A stretch of DNA of 64,000 bases. It comes from Kiloniella laminariae. Lineage in GTDB: Bacteria > Pseudomonadota > Alphaproteobacteria > Kiloniellales > Kiloniellaceae. The stretch spans positions 209,469 through 273,468 of the forward strand of contig NZ_JAPWGY010000005.1 of assembly GCF_027214005.1 (NCBI RefSeq), written 5' to 3'. Made by a program: the position numbers and the translations under genes. Under the pieces are notes generated by a model, which ran no database searches, had not been told where the DNA came from, and worked only from the letters and a program-made list of their open reading frames with translations. Below are positions 1 through 8,378 of the stretch, in pieces (position 1 is the stretch's first letter; every line of letters begins with the position of its first letter).

Positions 1-248
1 CTGAAAGCACAGAAGCCGGTTTCGGTTTCGATGCCCAGACTGGTGAATACCTGAACCTCTTCAAAGCTGGTATCATTGATCCGGTTAAAGTTGTTCGTAC
101 AGCTCTTCAGGACGCTGGTTCTGTTTCCGGCCTGATGATCACAACCGAAGCAATGGTTGCTGACAAGCCAGAAGACAAAGGCGCTCCTGCAATGCCTGAT
201 ATGGGCGGCATGGGTGGTATGGGCGGCATGGGTGGTATGGGCTTCTAA
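1..248 (+). CDS. groEL: 60 kDa chaperonin GroEL, C-terminal end (partial)
   Basis: This is the last ~80 codons of GroEL, running in from the left edge of the window. The reading frame begins at base 3 and gives the equatorial-domain end with the family's conserved [18 protein letters not shown] and [19 protein letters not shown] stretches. It finishes in the flexible Gly-Gly-Met repeat tail (four GGM units, then GF), typical of proteobacterial GroEL. GroEL with GroES folds newly made cytosolic proteins. A strong terminator follows 30 bases after the stop. A degenerate copy of this 3' end is visible near 2241-2307. Confidence 0.97.
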   Translation, partial: ESTEAGFGFDAQTGEYLNLFKAGIIDPVKVVRTALQDAGSVSGLMITTEAMVADKPEDKGAPAMPDMGGMGGMGGMGGMGF

Positions 249-277
249 GCCAACCACACCAGACGTTCTTGTTATTG

Positions 278-310
278 GAAAGGGAGGCTTTGGCTTCCCT
301 TTCTTTATTT
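278..310 (+). terminator. Rho-independent terminator of groEL
   Basis: The stem GAAAGGGAGGC (278-288) pairs with GCTTCCCTTTC (293-303), with one G-T wobble and a four-base loop. A T-rich run follows. It lies 30 bases after the groEL stop. Confidence 0.85.
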
Positions 311-478
311 CGGTCTCTGTTATTGACCTGACCTGCATCTCCAGTATCTGGGATATGTTTTTCCGGGATATGTTTTCCTCATGCTTCTGCAGAGCTTTGG
401 CGACAGGTTTGACCGGGGCACGCACGGAGGCCAGCTTTCAAGACAAATTCAATTGAGACCTGCCAATGTCATTTATAT

Positions 479-1750
479 CTAGCCCTTAACCTGTAACAGA
501 TCTGACCATTGTGTTGTATAGCTCTGCGACCGTAGATTTTGATTCATCTTCCAGCAGGCGTAATGGTCCCGGGTACCATAGTGTATGGCGGCATTCCCGA
601 AATCCCTGTCGATAAGGTCGAGCGCACAAGACAGGTTTTCCGATTTTGTATCCCGGGGAGAGAAGAGGCTGTTCTGTACTAATTTTTCATTTTGAAGATC
701 GAGGAGAAAAAGCCCTGCTTTTTTATAGTGATAGCCTTCCTTGAATATCTCTTTGATACCCGCGAGCGCTGCTTTGGTAATCTCGCCGGTGCTTCTATTG
801 GCCGTTGGCAAGCTTATGACGATATTTGGACGATATTGTTGATCACCCGGCTTATGTCGGTTGGTGCGTAGAAAAACGGAGACGGTACTGCAAACCATTT
901 TTCCCCGATGAAGTTTTTGAGCGGCGAGTTTGGAAAAAACGCTTACTGCCTCGTCAAGCTCTTCACGTTTTGTGACGACAGAACCAAAAGACCGGGAAAC
1001 TAGAACACTTTTTCGATCCTCTGGGTAGTCCTCCAGTTGCAGGCAGGGAAGACCATGTAACTCCTGATGTGTACGTAAGCCGGTTACTCCAAGGACTTTT
1101 CGCACCAAAGCCGGGGGGAGATTATAAAAATTCTGAGCGGTTCGTACCTCAAGCTTTTCCAGCTTCTGAACAGAACCAGAGCCAATTCCCCACAGATATT
1201 TTAGGTCGGTTTTCTCCAGAGCAGACTGTTTCTTGTTGCAGGTTGTCAGACACAGGGTACCGTCGGTCTCGGAGGTTTTCTTTGCCAGATAATTGGCCAG
1301 TTTCGCAAGGGTTTTACTCTCTCCAATGCCAATGGAGACAGGCATGCCTGTTGAGGTCAGAATTTTGACCCGGAGGTCTCTGGCAAAGGTTTCCAGGGCG
1401 GTTTCCGGAAAATCAGGTAAGGAGAGGAACCATTCATCAATTGAGTAGGCTTCTACCCGCGGACAGATTTCTTCGAGCAGATCCTGTACGCGCTCGGATA
1501 TATTTCCATAAAGAGGATAATTTGATGAAAAAACCCGGACCCCGGATGCCTCTATCAGCGGCTTGATCTTGAAATAGGGTGCGCCCATGGGAATTCCCAA
1601 GGCTTTGGCTTCATCAGAGCGGGAGATAAGGCAACCGTCATTGTTGCTGAGGACAACAAGCGGTTTACCTATGAGCCAGGGTTTGAAGAGTCGCTCGCAG
1701 GAGGCGTAAAAATTATTGCAGTCAACCAGAGCAAAAATCGACCTGCTCAT
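479..1750 (-). CDS. umuC: DNA polymerase V catalytic subunit UmuC (Y family)
   Basis: Error-prone translesion polymerase subunit that acts with processed UmuD' dimers. The 423-residue product opens with IFALVDCNNFYASCERLF, the Y-family metal-binding and steric-gate block. It also has LVVLSNNDGCLISRS and the catalytic YSIDE near residue 100, followed by a little-finger domain; length matches E. coli UmuC (422). I chose the ATG at 1750 because it overlaps the umuD stop in an ATGA arrangement, as in translationally coupled umuDC pairs. An in-frame start at 1798 would add 16 residues unlike the family. Control comes from the LexA boxes ahead of umuD. Confidence 0.95.
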   Translation of the reverse strand: MSRSIFALVDCNNFYASCERLFKPWLIGKPLVVLSNNDGCLISRSDEAKALGIPMGAPYFKIKPLIEASGVRVFSSNYPLYGNISERVQDLLEEICPRVEAYSIDEWFLSLPDFPETALETFARDLRVKILTSTGMPVSIGIGESKTLAKLANYLAKKTSETDGTLCLTTCNKKQSALEKTDLKYLWGIGSGSVQKLEKLEVRTAQNFYNLPPALVRKVLGVTGLRTHQELHGLPCLQLEDYPEDRKSVLVSRSFGSVVTKREELDEAVSVFSKLAAQKLHRGKMVCSTVSVFLRTNRHKPGDQQYRPNIVISLPTANRSTGEITKAALAGIKEIFKEGYHYKKAGLFLLDLQNEKLVQNSLFSPRDTKSENLSCALDLIDRDFGNAAIHYGTRDHYACWKMNQNLRSQSYTTQWSDLLQVKG

Positions 1751-2160
1751 GGAAGCAGGCGCCGGATTACACCCACAGCTGTCCCCCAGATCTGACAATC
1801 CGTGCGATGAGTGAGCTTGATCGGTTCATAGTCTTTATGGGCAGGGACAAGTGCCCAGCAGTTGTTTTCTTCCATCAGGTATTTGACGGTAAAATCCCCT
1901 TCGATCACGGCAAGAACAATCTGTTTATGTGCAGGCTTGATACTGCGGTCCACGACCAGAATATCCCCGTCATAAATGCCGGCGTCTGTCATGGAATGCC
2001 CGCTTACCCGGACAAAGAAACTGGCTGCTGGACGTTCAATCAGATAGTCATTTAAATCCAGTGCACATTCCATATGATCTGCCGCCGGCGAGGGGAACCC
2101 CGCCGAAACAGATGCAAAGAGTGGACGTGTTTTTTTTGGGTCTGAAATGAATGAGAACAT
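1747..2160 (-). CDS. umuD: DNA polymerase V accessory subunit UmuD (LexA-like auto-protease)
   Basis: SOS mutagenesis protein that cuts off its own N-terminus when bound to RecA filament, giving the UmuD' partner of UmuC. The 137-residue product has the family cleavage site Ala20-Gly21 in SAGFPSPAADH, the nucleophile Ser56 in GHSM and the general base Lys93 in DFTVKYL. This is the Ser/Lys dyad of the S24 peptidase fold; length is almost that of E. coli UmuD (139). It is first in a two-gene operon with umuC, overlapping by 4 bases. One LexA-type box overlaps the start codon and another lies 19 bases upstream. Confidence 0.95.
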   Translation of the reverse strand: MFSFISDPKKTRPLFASVSAGFPSPAADHMECALDLNDYLIERPAASFFVRVSGHSMTDAGIYDGDILVVDRSIKPAHKQIVLAVIEGDFTVKYLMEENNCWALVPAHKDYEPIKLTHRTDCQIWGTAVGVIRRLLP

Positions 2161-2169
2161 ACAGTGAAC
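2155..2169 (-). promoter_or_regulatory. LexA (SOS) box 1, overlapping the umuD start
   Basis: GAACATACAGTGAAC matches GAAC-N7-GAAC exactly, the alphaproteobacterial LexA operator (GTTC-N7-GTTC on the other strand). It spans the umuD ATG, so bound LexA would block transcription close to the start. That LexA binds here is inferred from the match. Confidence 0.7.
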
Positions 2170-2178
2170 ATATTGGAT

Positions 2179-2193
2179 GTTCTGGATCTGTTC
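2179..2193 (+). promoter_or_regulatory. LexA (SOS) box 2 upstream of umuD
   Basis: GTTCTGGATCTGTTC matches the alphaproteobacterial LexA operator GTTC-N7-GTTC exactly. It is in the opposite orientation to box 1 and centred 24 bases from it, in the umuD promoter region. Confidence 0.75.
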
Positions 2194-2240
2194 AAACTGT
2201 ATATTTTCCTAATATACTTTTCTTATCGTGAAGGGGGACA

Positions 2241-2307
2241 TTGTTCGTGCAGTTTCATCAGGACACAGCTTCTGTCGCCAGTTTATTGATTACAACCGAC
2301 CCAATGA
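2241..2307 (+). pseudogene. Degenerate remnant of a groEL 3' end
   Basis: This stretch aligns with groEL bases 91-156, with one single-base gap and about 70% identity counted by eye. TTGTTCGT, TCAGGAC, TTCTGT, ACAACCGA and CAATG are shared in the same order. It has no open frame. It abuts the MazG-like gene's stop codon and lies on the other side of umuDC from groEL. It is best read as a decayed duplicate of the chaperonin tail; chance similarity is unlikely but not excluded. Confidence 0.5.
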
Positions 2308-2613
2308 TCACTTGGGGATTTTGGGTATGTGTTTACCTGTGCCGTCACCGCTGGATATCCATTGACGGGAACGGTTGATTTTCATCTTTTTCTCGATCTC
2401 CTGGTTGAGATCAAGTTGGTATTGGTCCAGCAGGCGATGTAATAAAATCACAACATCAGCTGTTTCCTTACCAATTTCTTCCAGGTCCTCTTTGTCAATA
2501 GCCTCAGCCAATTCCTTCATTTCTTGCAAAGCTCTGGCCACCAGGCTCTGTGGATTTGTTACAGGGCCAAAGGTATCTTCTGCCCACAGGCATATTGTGT
2601 CTTGTGTTTCCAT
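2308..2613 (-). CDS. Small MazG-like nucleotide pyrophosphohydrolase (DUF550-like)
   Basis: A 101-residue all-alpha protein. It has the MazG/dUTPase-superfamily metal-binding pattern: EMKELAEAI near residue 32, then about 15 residues on GKETADVVILLHRLLD, i.e. the ExxE ... ExxD layout. Such proteins hydrolyse (d)NTPs to the monophosphate and pyrophosphate; the substrate cannot be read from sequence. It begins METQDTICLWAEDTFGP, typical of the short single-domain branch and distinct from the two-domain MazG at 7287-8099. It lies upstream of umuDC on the same strand and may be unlinked. Its last codons run into the groEL-like remnant. Confidence 0.8.
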   Translation of the reverse strand: METQDTICLWAEDTFGPVTNPQSLVARALQEMKELAEAIDKEDLEEIGKETADVVILLHRLLDQYQLDLNQEIEKKMKINRSRQWISSGDGTGKHIPKIPK

Positions 2614-2773
2614 TCTGTTGCTTTCGAATAGATCGTACCGTTGTTATGTGAACTTGGTGTTATGTGAATTTGGGTGGACACTAACAGGTATATCAATCCC
2701 CGTTCTATTTTCTTTCTTGTGGTAAGAAGATAGAATTAGTCAGGAATTACAACTGAATTATTGGACAAGATGC

Positions 2774-3799
2774 ATGAGCGACCTCGAGAAATTTATTACT
2801 GCCTTGCCAAAAGCGGAACTCCATTTACATCTTGAAGGCTCGCTTGAGCCTGAGTTGATGATGGAATTGGCGACAAAAAATAATATCGAGCTGCCTTATC
2901 AAACCATTGATGAAATTCGTAAAGCCTATGATTTTTCGAACCTTCAGGATTTCCTTGATATTTATTATCAAGGCATGAACGTCTTGCAAGGGGAGGAGGA
3001 CTTCTATGCCCTCACCATGGCATATCTGGAAAAAGTATCCGGTGAGGGAGTGGTTCATGCTGAGGTATTCTACGATCCGCAAGGCCATACAAGCCGGGGC
3101 GTTCCCTTTGCCGAGGTAACAAACGGTATTCTGCGTGCCCTTGATGATGGTCGTGAAAAATATGGAGTCAGTTCAGAGCTGATCATGTCTTTCCTGCGCC
3201 ACCTAAGCGAAGAGGAAGCTTTCGCGACCCTGCGCGAAGCAGAGCCCTGGTTTGATGGACGTATTATCGGTGTAGGGTTGGATTCCAGCGAACTTGGGCA
3301 TCCGCCTTCAAAATTTCAGCGCGTTTTTGCTGCGGCGCGGGAAATGGATCTTTTACTGGTTGCGCATGCTGGTGAAGAAGGCCCGGCGGCTTATGTCCGC
3401 GAGGCTGTCGAACTGTTGAAAGTTGACCGGCTTGATCATGGAAACAGAACGCTCGAGGATACGGCGCTAACAGAAACGTTGGCCCAGTCAGGAATGACCT
3501 TTACCGTTTGTCCGCTTTCCAACCTGAAGCTCTGCGGGGTCCCGGATATGAAAGAACACCCCTTGCGCAGGATGATGGATGCGGGTTTGAAAGTCACAGT
3601 TAATTCTGATGATCCTGCTTATTTTGGAGGTTATATGACGGCTAATTTTTTATCTGTGGCTCAGCCACTGGATCTTTCAAAGGAAGATATCGCACAACTG
3701 TGTCGCAATTCAATTGCAGGCTCTTTCCTGACCGAGGAGGAAAAATCTGTGCATATAGCCGCAATTGACCAGGTTCTGCTTCACCCCTGGAATTGTTAG
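2774..3799 (+). CDS. Adenine deaminase (adenosine deaminase superfamily)
   Basis: Cytosolic zinc hydrolase expected to convert adenine to hypoxanthine in purine salvage. Zinc and active-site motifs run in order: HLHLEGSLEP (His17, His19), HAGEEGP (His198, catalytic Glu201), LDHGNR (His222) and NSDDPAYFGGY (277-287). The NSDDPAYFGGY block is characteristic of adenine deaminases of the PA0148/yeast Aah1 branch; true adenosine deaminases have TDDP with a different continuation. Length (341) fits. It is a single gene with its own upstream region. A plain adenosine deaminase is the less likely alternative. Confidence 0.88.
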   Translation: MSDLEKFITALPKAELHLHLEGSLEPELMMELATKNNIELPYQTIDEIRKAYDFSNLQDFLDIYYQGMNVLQGEEDFYALTMAYLEKVSGEGVVHAEVFYDPQGHTSRGVPFAEVTNGILRALDDGREKYGVSSELIMSFLRHLSEEEAFATLREAEPWFDGRIIGVGLDSSELGHPPSKFQRVFAAAREMDLLLVAHAGEEGPAAYVREAVELLKVDRLDHGNRTLEDTALTETLAQSGMTFTVCPLSNLKLCGVPDMKEHPLRRMMDAGLKVTVNSDDPAYFGGYMTANFLSVAQPLDLSKEDIAQLCRNSIAGSFLTEEEKSVHIAAIDQVLLHPWNC

Positions 3800-3897
3800 G
3801 AGGGTTGCGGGTTAATAAAAAATCAGGAAAATTACCTTATATCAAAAGGATATCGCCATCCTTTGACATGGCATTACATTTTCCATAGAAGAGGCAG

Positions 3898-4722
3898 ATG
3901 TCCATAAAACTTGATCAGATCCCGTCTTTTCTAAGAAGTGTCGCCGAAACTGAAATCATGCCCCGCTTTCGCAATTTGGCGCAGGGGGAAGTATTACAGA
4001 AAAAAGGTGGCGAAACAGTGACCATTGCGGATCTGGAAACGGAAAAGCATCTGTCTCGCCTGTTGCTGGATCTCTTTCCCGGCAGCTATGTAATTGGCGA
4101 AGAAAAGGTTGCAGAGCGACCAGATCTTCTAAACGGCTTGCCTGATGAAAAACTGGTGTGGGTCATTGACCCGATCGATGGAACCAATAATTTTGCCAGA
4201 GGCAGCGAAACTTTTCGAACCATGCTGGCCTTGCTATACCAAGGAGAAACCATTGGCGCCTGGATTTACGATCCGGTAAGGCAAATTCTGCTGGAGGCGC
4301 AAAAAGGAGAGGGGGCTCGACTTGATGGACGGCCTCTGGTCTTGAGTAAACCTTTCCCCCTGAGTTCATCTGACTGTATCGGCACATTACATGGGTCCGA
4401 AAACAGTGATCCTCTTCTGGCCAAAACAGTGCAGAGAAATCGCGATCAGCTGAATGTGGTCAAAACATTGCGCTGTGCAGGGGCTGATTATGAGCGTTTA
4501 TCCCGTAGCGAGACCCACTTTGCCCTTTTTACCCGCCTGATGCCCTGGGACCACCTGCCGGGAATTTTGATTCATCAGGAAGCAGGAGGGTATAGCGCCT
4601 GTCTTGATGGCGAAGAGTACCGGTCACATTCCTATGCCAAGGAAGGTTTGCTACTGGCACCAAACAAGCAGATCTGGAACGAGATCCGGGATGTTTTATT
4701 GCCTGCAATCCCTGGGAAGTGA
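3898..4722 (+). CDS. Inositol monophosphatase family protein
   Basis: A Mg2+-dependent phosphatase of the IMPase/CysQ/FBPase fold, 274 residues. Visible motifs are the metal-site VIGEEKV near residue 62, DPIDGTNNFARG near 89-100 and the C-terminal PWDHLPGILIHQEAGG. Family members dephosphorylate inositol phosphates, PAP, histidinol phosphate or sugar phosphates; nothing here picks one. It follows adenine deaminase by 98 bases, a gap holding a short inverted repeat (3845-3864) without a T-run, so cotranscription is possible. Confidence 0.88.
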   Translation: MSIKLDQIPSFLRSVAETEIMPRFRNLAQGEVLQKKGGETVTIADLETEKHLSRLLLDLFPGSYVIGEEKVAERPDLLNGLPDEKLVWVIDPIDGTNNFARGSETFRTMLALLYQGETIGAWIYDPVRQILLEAQKGEGARLDGRPLVLSKPFPLSSSDCIGTLHGSENSDPLLAKTVQRNRDQLNVVKTLRCAGADYERLSRSETHFALFTRLMPWDHLPGILIHQEAGGYSACLDGEEYRSHSYAKEGLLLAPNKQIWNEIRDVLLPAIPGK

Positions 4723-4850
4723 GAGCAGGCACTTTCTGATCAAAAGAAAGCTGACAAAGATAATTAATCATAGATACTTCGTTCTGTGACGAAGCATATT
4801 GCAGAAAGGGTCTGCTATAAAAATGTCTCTACAATCTATGAGGCAATCCT

Positions 4851-5180
4851 ATGATTACATGTTTTATTCGTTACGAAATCGACCCTTATAAAAAAGACCA
4901 TTTTGATCAATATGCCAGGAACTGGGGTCAGGCTATTCCACAGTGCGGTGCTGATCTTATTGGTTATTATTCCCCGCACGAAGGATCTGCTACCACGGCT
5001 TATGGGGTGTATAGCATAAAGGATCTCTCTGAATATGAAGCCTATCGAGCGCGCTTAAGAGAGCATCCCCTTGGCAAGGAGAATTATGAATTTGCCAAAC
5101 AGGAACAGTTCATTCGTAAAGAAGATCGACTGTTTTTAAGCCTGGCTTCAGCACCCCATGCCCCGTTGAGGACAAGATGA
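4851..5180 (+). CDS. NIPSNAP family protein
   Basis: A 109-residue ferredoxin-like (dimeric alpha-beta barrel) protein with the NIPSNAP pattern: ITCFIRYEIDPYKKDHFDQYA at the N-terminus and GADLIGYYSPHEGSATTAYGVY in the middle. The biochemical role of bacterial NIPSNAPs is unsettled. The next gene, another alpha-beta barrel protein, starts inside its stop codon (ATGA, 5177), so the two are translationally coupled and may form a heteromer. Confidence 0.8.
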   Translation: MITCFIRYEIDPYKKDHFDQYARNWGQAIPQCGADLIGYYSPHEGSATTAYGVYSIKDLSEYEAYRARLREHPLGKENYEFAKQEQFIRKEDRLFLSLASAPHAPLRTR

Positions 5181-5521
5181 TTGCGGTTATATTTGAAGTC
5201 TGGCCTGCAGCAGGGCAGCAGGAAGACTATCTTGGTCTGGCGGTAGCATTGAAATCAGATCTTGAAGAAATGGATGGCTTTATCTCTATCGAACGCTTTC
5301 AGAGTCTGGCGGCAGAAGGAAAGATTCTCTCCCTGTCATTCTGGCGTGATGAACTGGCTGTAAGTAACTGGCGTAATCATGAAAAACATCGCTGTACCCA
5401 GGCAAAAGGTCGTGCAGGGGTTTTTTCTGATTATCGGTTACGGGTTGCCGAGGTCAAACGGGATTACGGGATGTACGAGAGAGAGGAAACCCCAGAAGAT
5501 TCACGGAAGGTGTTTCCTTAA
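5177..5521 (+). CDS. Antibiotic biosynthesis monooxygenase (ABM) domain protein
   Basis: A 114-residue single-domain protein: MIAVIFEVWPAAGQQEDYL at the start, MDGFISIERFQSL, then LSLSFWRDELAVSNWRNHEKH, the usual ABM order. ABM proteins are small dimeric alpha-beta barrels; some are cofactor-free monooxygenases or heme-degrading enzymes, most are uncharacterised. It overlaps the NIPSNAP gene by 4 bases and is followed by a terminator, so the pair is a closed two-gene unit. Confidence 0.8.
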   Translation: MIAVIFEVWPAAGQQEDYLGLAVALKSDLEEMDGFISIERFQSLAAEGKILSLSFWRDELAVSNWRNHEKHRCTQAKGRAGVFSDYRLRVAEVKRDYGMYEREETPEDSRKVFP

Positions 5522-5569
5522 GTCGATAAAGCAGGTGTTGTTGATTATTTCACTCATCTAAAAGAGCTC

Positions 5570-5606
5570 AAAAGCCGGAATGGATTTTTCTTTTCCGGCT
5601 TTTCTT
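5570..5606 (+). terminator. Rho-independent terminator after the NIPSNAP/ABM pair
   Basis: The perfect 11-base stem AAAAGCCGGAA (5570-5580) / TTCCGGCTTTT (5593-5603) has a 12-base T-rich loop and a T-rich tail. Confidence 0.85.
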
Positions 5607-5686
5607 TGACAGGTCAAAGGATTACTGGAATTGTTGTCAGCGCATTATCTTGTTTTTTTGCCATTTCAAACAGACTTGTGGATATC

Positions 5687-6568
5687 ATGATCGCTGAAAT
5701 TCTTGGAATTATTGCTCCGGTTCTTATCTGTATCGGTATCGGTTTTGTCTGGGCAAAAGCCGGCCGGAAATTCGATACGCCGATGGTTACTTTTCTGGTG
5801 ACGTATTTTAGCACTCCGGCCCTTGTTTTTTATACACTTTCTACTGTAGATCTCTCACTTGAGGCTCTCTTCGCTATGGGAGGCGCTGCCGTTGCGGCCA
5901 ATATTCTCTTCGCCGTCATTGGTGCAGTCTGTTTATGGCTAGCGGGGCTATCACAAAGAACATTTCTCCAGTCTCTCACCTGGCCCAATGTTGGTAATAT
6001 TGGTCTTCCCCTTTGCCTGCTGGCTTTTGGAGAGGAAGGCCTGGCTCTGGCGATCGGTTTCTTTGCCGTTTATGTTGTGATCCAGCTGACGGTTGGTGTT
6101 GCTTTTGTTTCTGGGCAGTTCACGGCAAAATCTTTGATATCAATGCCTATTATTCCGGCAACAGTCATTGCAATGGTGATACTTGTCTGGGGTGTATCAG
6201 TCCCGCAATGGATTTTAAGTACAACCAGACTTATCGGAGATCTGACCATTCCCCTGATGCTGATTACCCTGGGGGTTTCTCTGGCCAGTCTCAAGGTTGT
6301 CAATATTACACGCAGTATCTGGTTAGCTCTTTTCAGGTTGGGGATTGGTTTTACCGTTGGCCTTATGGTCTCCTGGGGATTGGATCTTGAGGGGGTTGCA
6401 AGAGGCGTGGTTATTTTGCAGTGTGCTTTGCCCGTGGCAGTATTCTGTTATCTTTTTGCCCAACTTTATAACCGGCAACCCGAAGAAGTTGCCAGCCTCG
6501 TGGTTATATCAACGACTTTATCTATCGCAACGTTGCCAGTTCTGATGTGGTATGTCCTGCAGGCCTAG
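5687..6568 (+). CDS. AEC (auxin efflux carrier) family transporter
   Basis: A 293-residue inner-membrane transporter with about ten hydrophobic segments. It opens MIAEILGIIAPVLICIGIG and carries TYFSTPALVFYTLS and NVGNIGLPLCLLAFGE, typical of bacterial AEC carriers (often annotated malonate transporters). I chose the ATG at 5687 because earlier in-frame starts lie beside the preceding terminator and would add residues unlike the family. Substrate unknown. Confidence 0.85.
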   Translation: MIAEILGIIAPVLICIGIGFVWAKAGRKFDTPMVTFLVTYFSTPALVFYTLSTVDLSLEALFAMGGAAVAANILFAVIGAVCLWLAGLSQRTFLQSLTWPNVGNIGLPLCLLAFGEEGLALAIGFFAVYVVIQLTVGVAFVSGQFTAKSLISMPIIPATVIAMVILVWGVSVPQWILSTTRLIGDLTIPLMLITLGVSLASLKVVNITRSIWLALFRLGIGFTVGLMVSWGLDLEGVARGVVILQCALPVAVFCYLFAQLYNRQPEEVASLVVISTTLSIATLPVLMWYVLQA

Positions 6569-6627
6569 GGAGAAGAATAAAAGGTTGATAACAACAGGAG
6601 ATTTATGAATAGTCTCCCGCTTTTGAT

Positions 6628-7182
6628 ATGAGTGTAGGGATTATCGTTATAATGTATAACGTTAAAGATATTCTGGACTGTTCTGAAACCGGGGATGTTA
6701 CCCGTCACTGGCTGTATTTGACCCAAACAGGTGTGGTGCCCAGTTTGAGCGACATGGATCCTGTCCACTTTCCCAAAGCACTTCCCCATATATCTCTTTT
6801 TAAATACAATCCGGAAGACGACGATTATTACTGCCGGCTTGCTGGCGAAGATGTGTCAAATGCGCATAGCATACGAATGAAGGGGAAAAATCTTTCTGTC
6901 CTTTATCCTGATGAACAATTCAAGACAATCAGAATGCACTGGAATTCTGTGCGCTCAAGGAAAGAAGCCCTTGTTGTATCTTGCGAATTACATCATTCCG
7001 TCAAGATTATTCCTTCTTTACACGTCATTTTGCCTTTGAAAGAGGATGAGAGTGACGAACTGGTCATGAGCATATCTGTGTACCGGTATGATGTAGATTA
7101 CTTTCATAATGACGATGTCAGCAGAAGCTATAAATATACCTATATAACCGACGAAATAAGACAGTCTCTCCTGAACAGCTAG
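6628..7182 (+). CDS. PAS domain protein of the PAS_5 type
   Basis: A 184-residue soluble protein matching the alphaproteobacterial PAS_5 (PF07310) layout: TRHWLYLTQTGVVPSLSDMDP, then LPHISLFKY, YYCRLAGEDVSNAH and GKNLSVLYP. It has no output domain, so it may sense a ligand or partner and act by protein contact; no function is known for this group. A start at 6652 is also possible. It is a single gene, convergent with mazG. Confidence 0.72.
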   Translation: MSVGIIVIMYNVKDILDCSETGDVTRHWLYLTQTGVVPSLSDMDPVHFPKALPHISLFKYNPEDDDYYCRLAGEDVSNAHSIRMKGKNLSVLYPDEQFKTIRMHWNSVRSRKEALVVSCELHHSVKIIPSLHVILPLKEDESDELVMSISVYRYDVDYFHNDDVSRSYKYTYITDEIRQSLLNS

Positions 7183-7286
7183 ATGCACCGGATAAAACCT
7201 TTGATACGGCGAAGGTTGGTAAAAAGCAGGCCCGGTTCATTGTCGACAGTTAAAGACACTGGCCGGAACATGGTGCTGGTCCCAGG

Positions 7287-8099
7287 TTAGAGCTGTTTTT
7301 GGTCGGACCAGATTTTCTCCATTTCATCGAGCGATGTCTGTTCAATTTTTTCACCTCGGTTTTTCAGGGTCTGCTCTACTGCCCGAAAACGTTTTTCAAA
7401 CTTGGCATTGGTGCGTCGTAAAGCCTTTTCAGGGTCAAGGTCCAGATGCCGGGCCAGGTTGACCACAGAGAAAAGAACATCCCCAAGCTCGTCTTCGGCC
7501 CGGTCGATGGAGCCCTTGTTTTCCAGTTCGTATTTGAGTTCTTCAATTTCTTCATGGATTTTGGCAATTACCGGCGCGAGATCCGGCCAGTCAAATCCGA
7601 CTTTGGCGGCTCTTCTTTGCAGTTTGATCGCCCGGGTTGCTGCAGGAAGTCCAACAGTGATGCCATCAAGGACAGATTCTTCAGGATTTCCTTTTTTTGC
7701 TTCGCGTTCTCTGGCCTTGATTTCTTCCCAGGCTATGACCTGTTCTTCTGCTGTTCTGTGATCGGCAGAGCCATAAACATGTGGGTGACGCCCAATCATT
7801 TTTTCCGTGATGGCCTGGGCCACGGCATCAAAATCAAACAGTTCCTGTTCCCCGGCAATCTGAGAGTGATAGACAACCTGAAGCAGGAGATCCCCGAGTT
7901 CATCTTGCAAATTGGCGTGATCCCCTCTTTCGATCGCATCCGCGACTTCATAGGCTTCTTCTATCGTATAGGGCGCGATCGTTTCGAACGTTTGTTCAAT
8001 ATCCCAGGGGCAACCACCATCCGGAGATCTGAGATCCTGCATTAATTGAATGAGGCGATCTATACCCCTTTGGGTCGGGTCCGGAATTACTTTGCTCAT
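7287..8099 (-). CDS. mazG: Nucleoside triphosphate pyrophosphohydrolase MazG
   Basis: A two-domain MazG of 270 residues that hydrolyses NTPs/dNTPs to NMP and PPi, a house-cleaning role in the cytosol. The N-terminal domain shows CPWDIEQTFETIAPYTIEEAYEVADAI and LQDELGDLLLQVVYHSQIA. The C-terminal domain shows KVGFDWPD, KIHEEIEELKYEL and EDELGDVLFSVVNLARHL. Both halves keep the EExxE/ExxD metal sites, and length matches E. coli MazG (263). It is a single gene with no obvious operon partner. Confidence 0.95.
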   Translation of the reverse strand: MSKVIPDPTQRGIDRLIQLMQDLRSPDGGCPWDIEQTFETIAPYTIEEAYEVADAIERGDHANLQDELGDLLLQVVYHSQIAGEQELFDFDAVAQAITEKMIGRHPHVYGSADHRTAEEQVIAWEEIKAREREAKKGNPEESVLDGITVGLPAATRAIKLQRRAAKVGFDWPDLAPVIAKIHEEIEELKYELENKGSIDRAEDELGDVLFSVVNLARHLDLDPEKALRRTNAKFEKRFRAVEQTLKNRGEKIEQTSLDEMEKIWSDQKQL

Positions 8100-8378
8100 C
8101 AGGAAATCCTGTCGGTTACGGGGCTGTTACGGGGCTGTTTCTGTGATGTTAGCTCTAGCAGAGCCTTCAGGTAATTTAAAGAATCTCCTGTTTTATTCCG
8201 GTTGGAATTCATTTGGCAGGAATTCAGCGGAGTTATCTTTGCTTGTATATCCTTGGGACAAGCAGAAGTTTACATCTTTTTAATATCGGTCCTTTAAATT
8301 CCATAGCAGGCCTGAAACGTGAAAACTCAGGTTTAAAGAGATGAGTAATCAATCCAGTGCAGGCTTCTTTGCAGGAAA

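Noticed and set aside
157..456. 99-codon plus-strand frame overlapping the groEL tail
   Set aside because: Out-of-frame reading of the GGM repeat followed by the terminator; not protein-like.
3845..3864. Inverted repeat AAAGGAT/ATCCTTT after adenine deaminase
   Set aside because: Short stem with no T-run; too weak to call a terminator.
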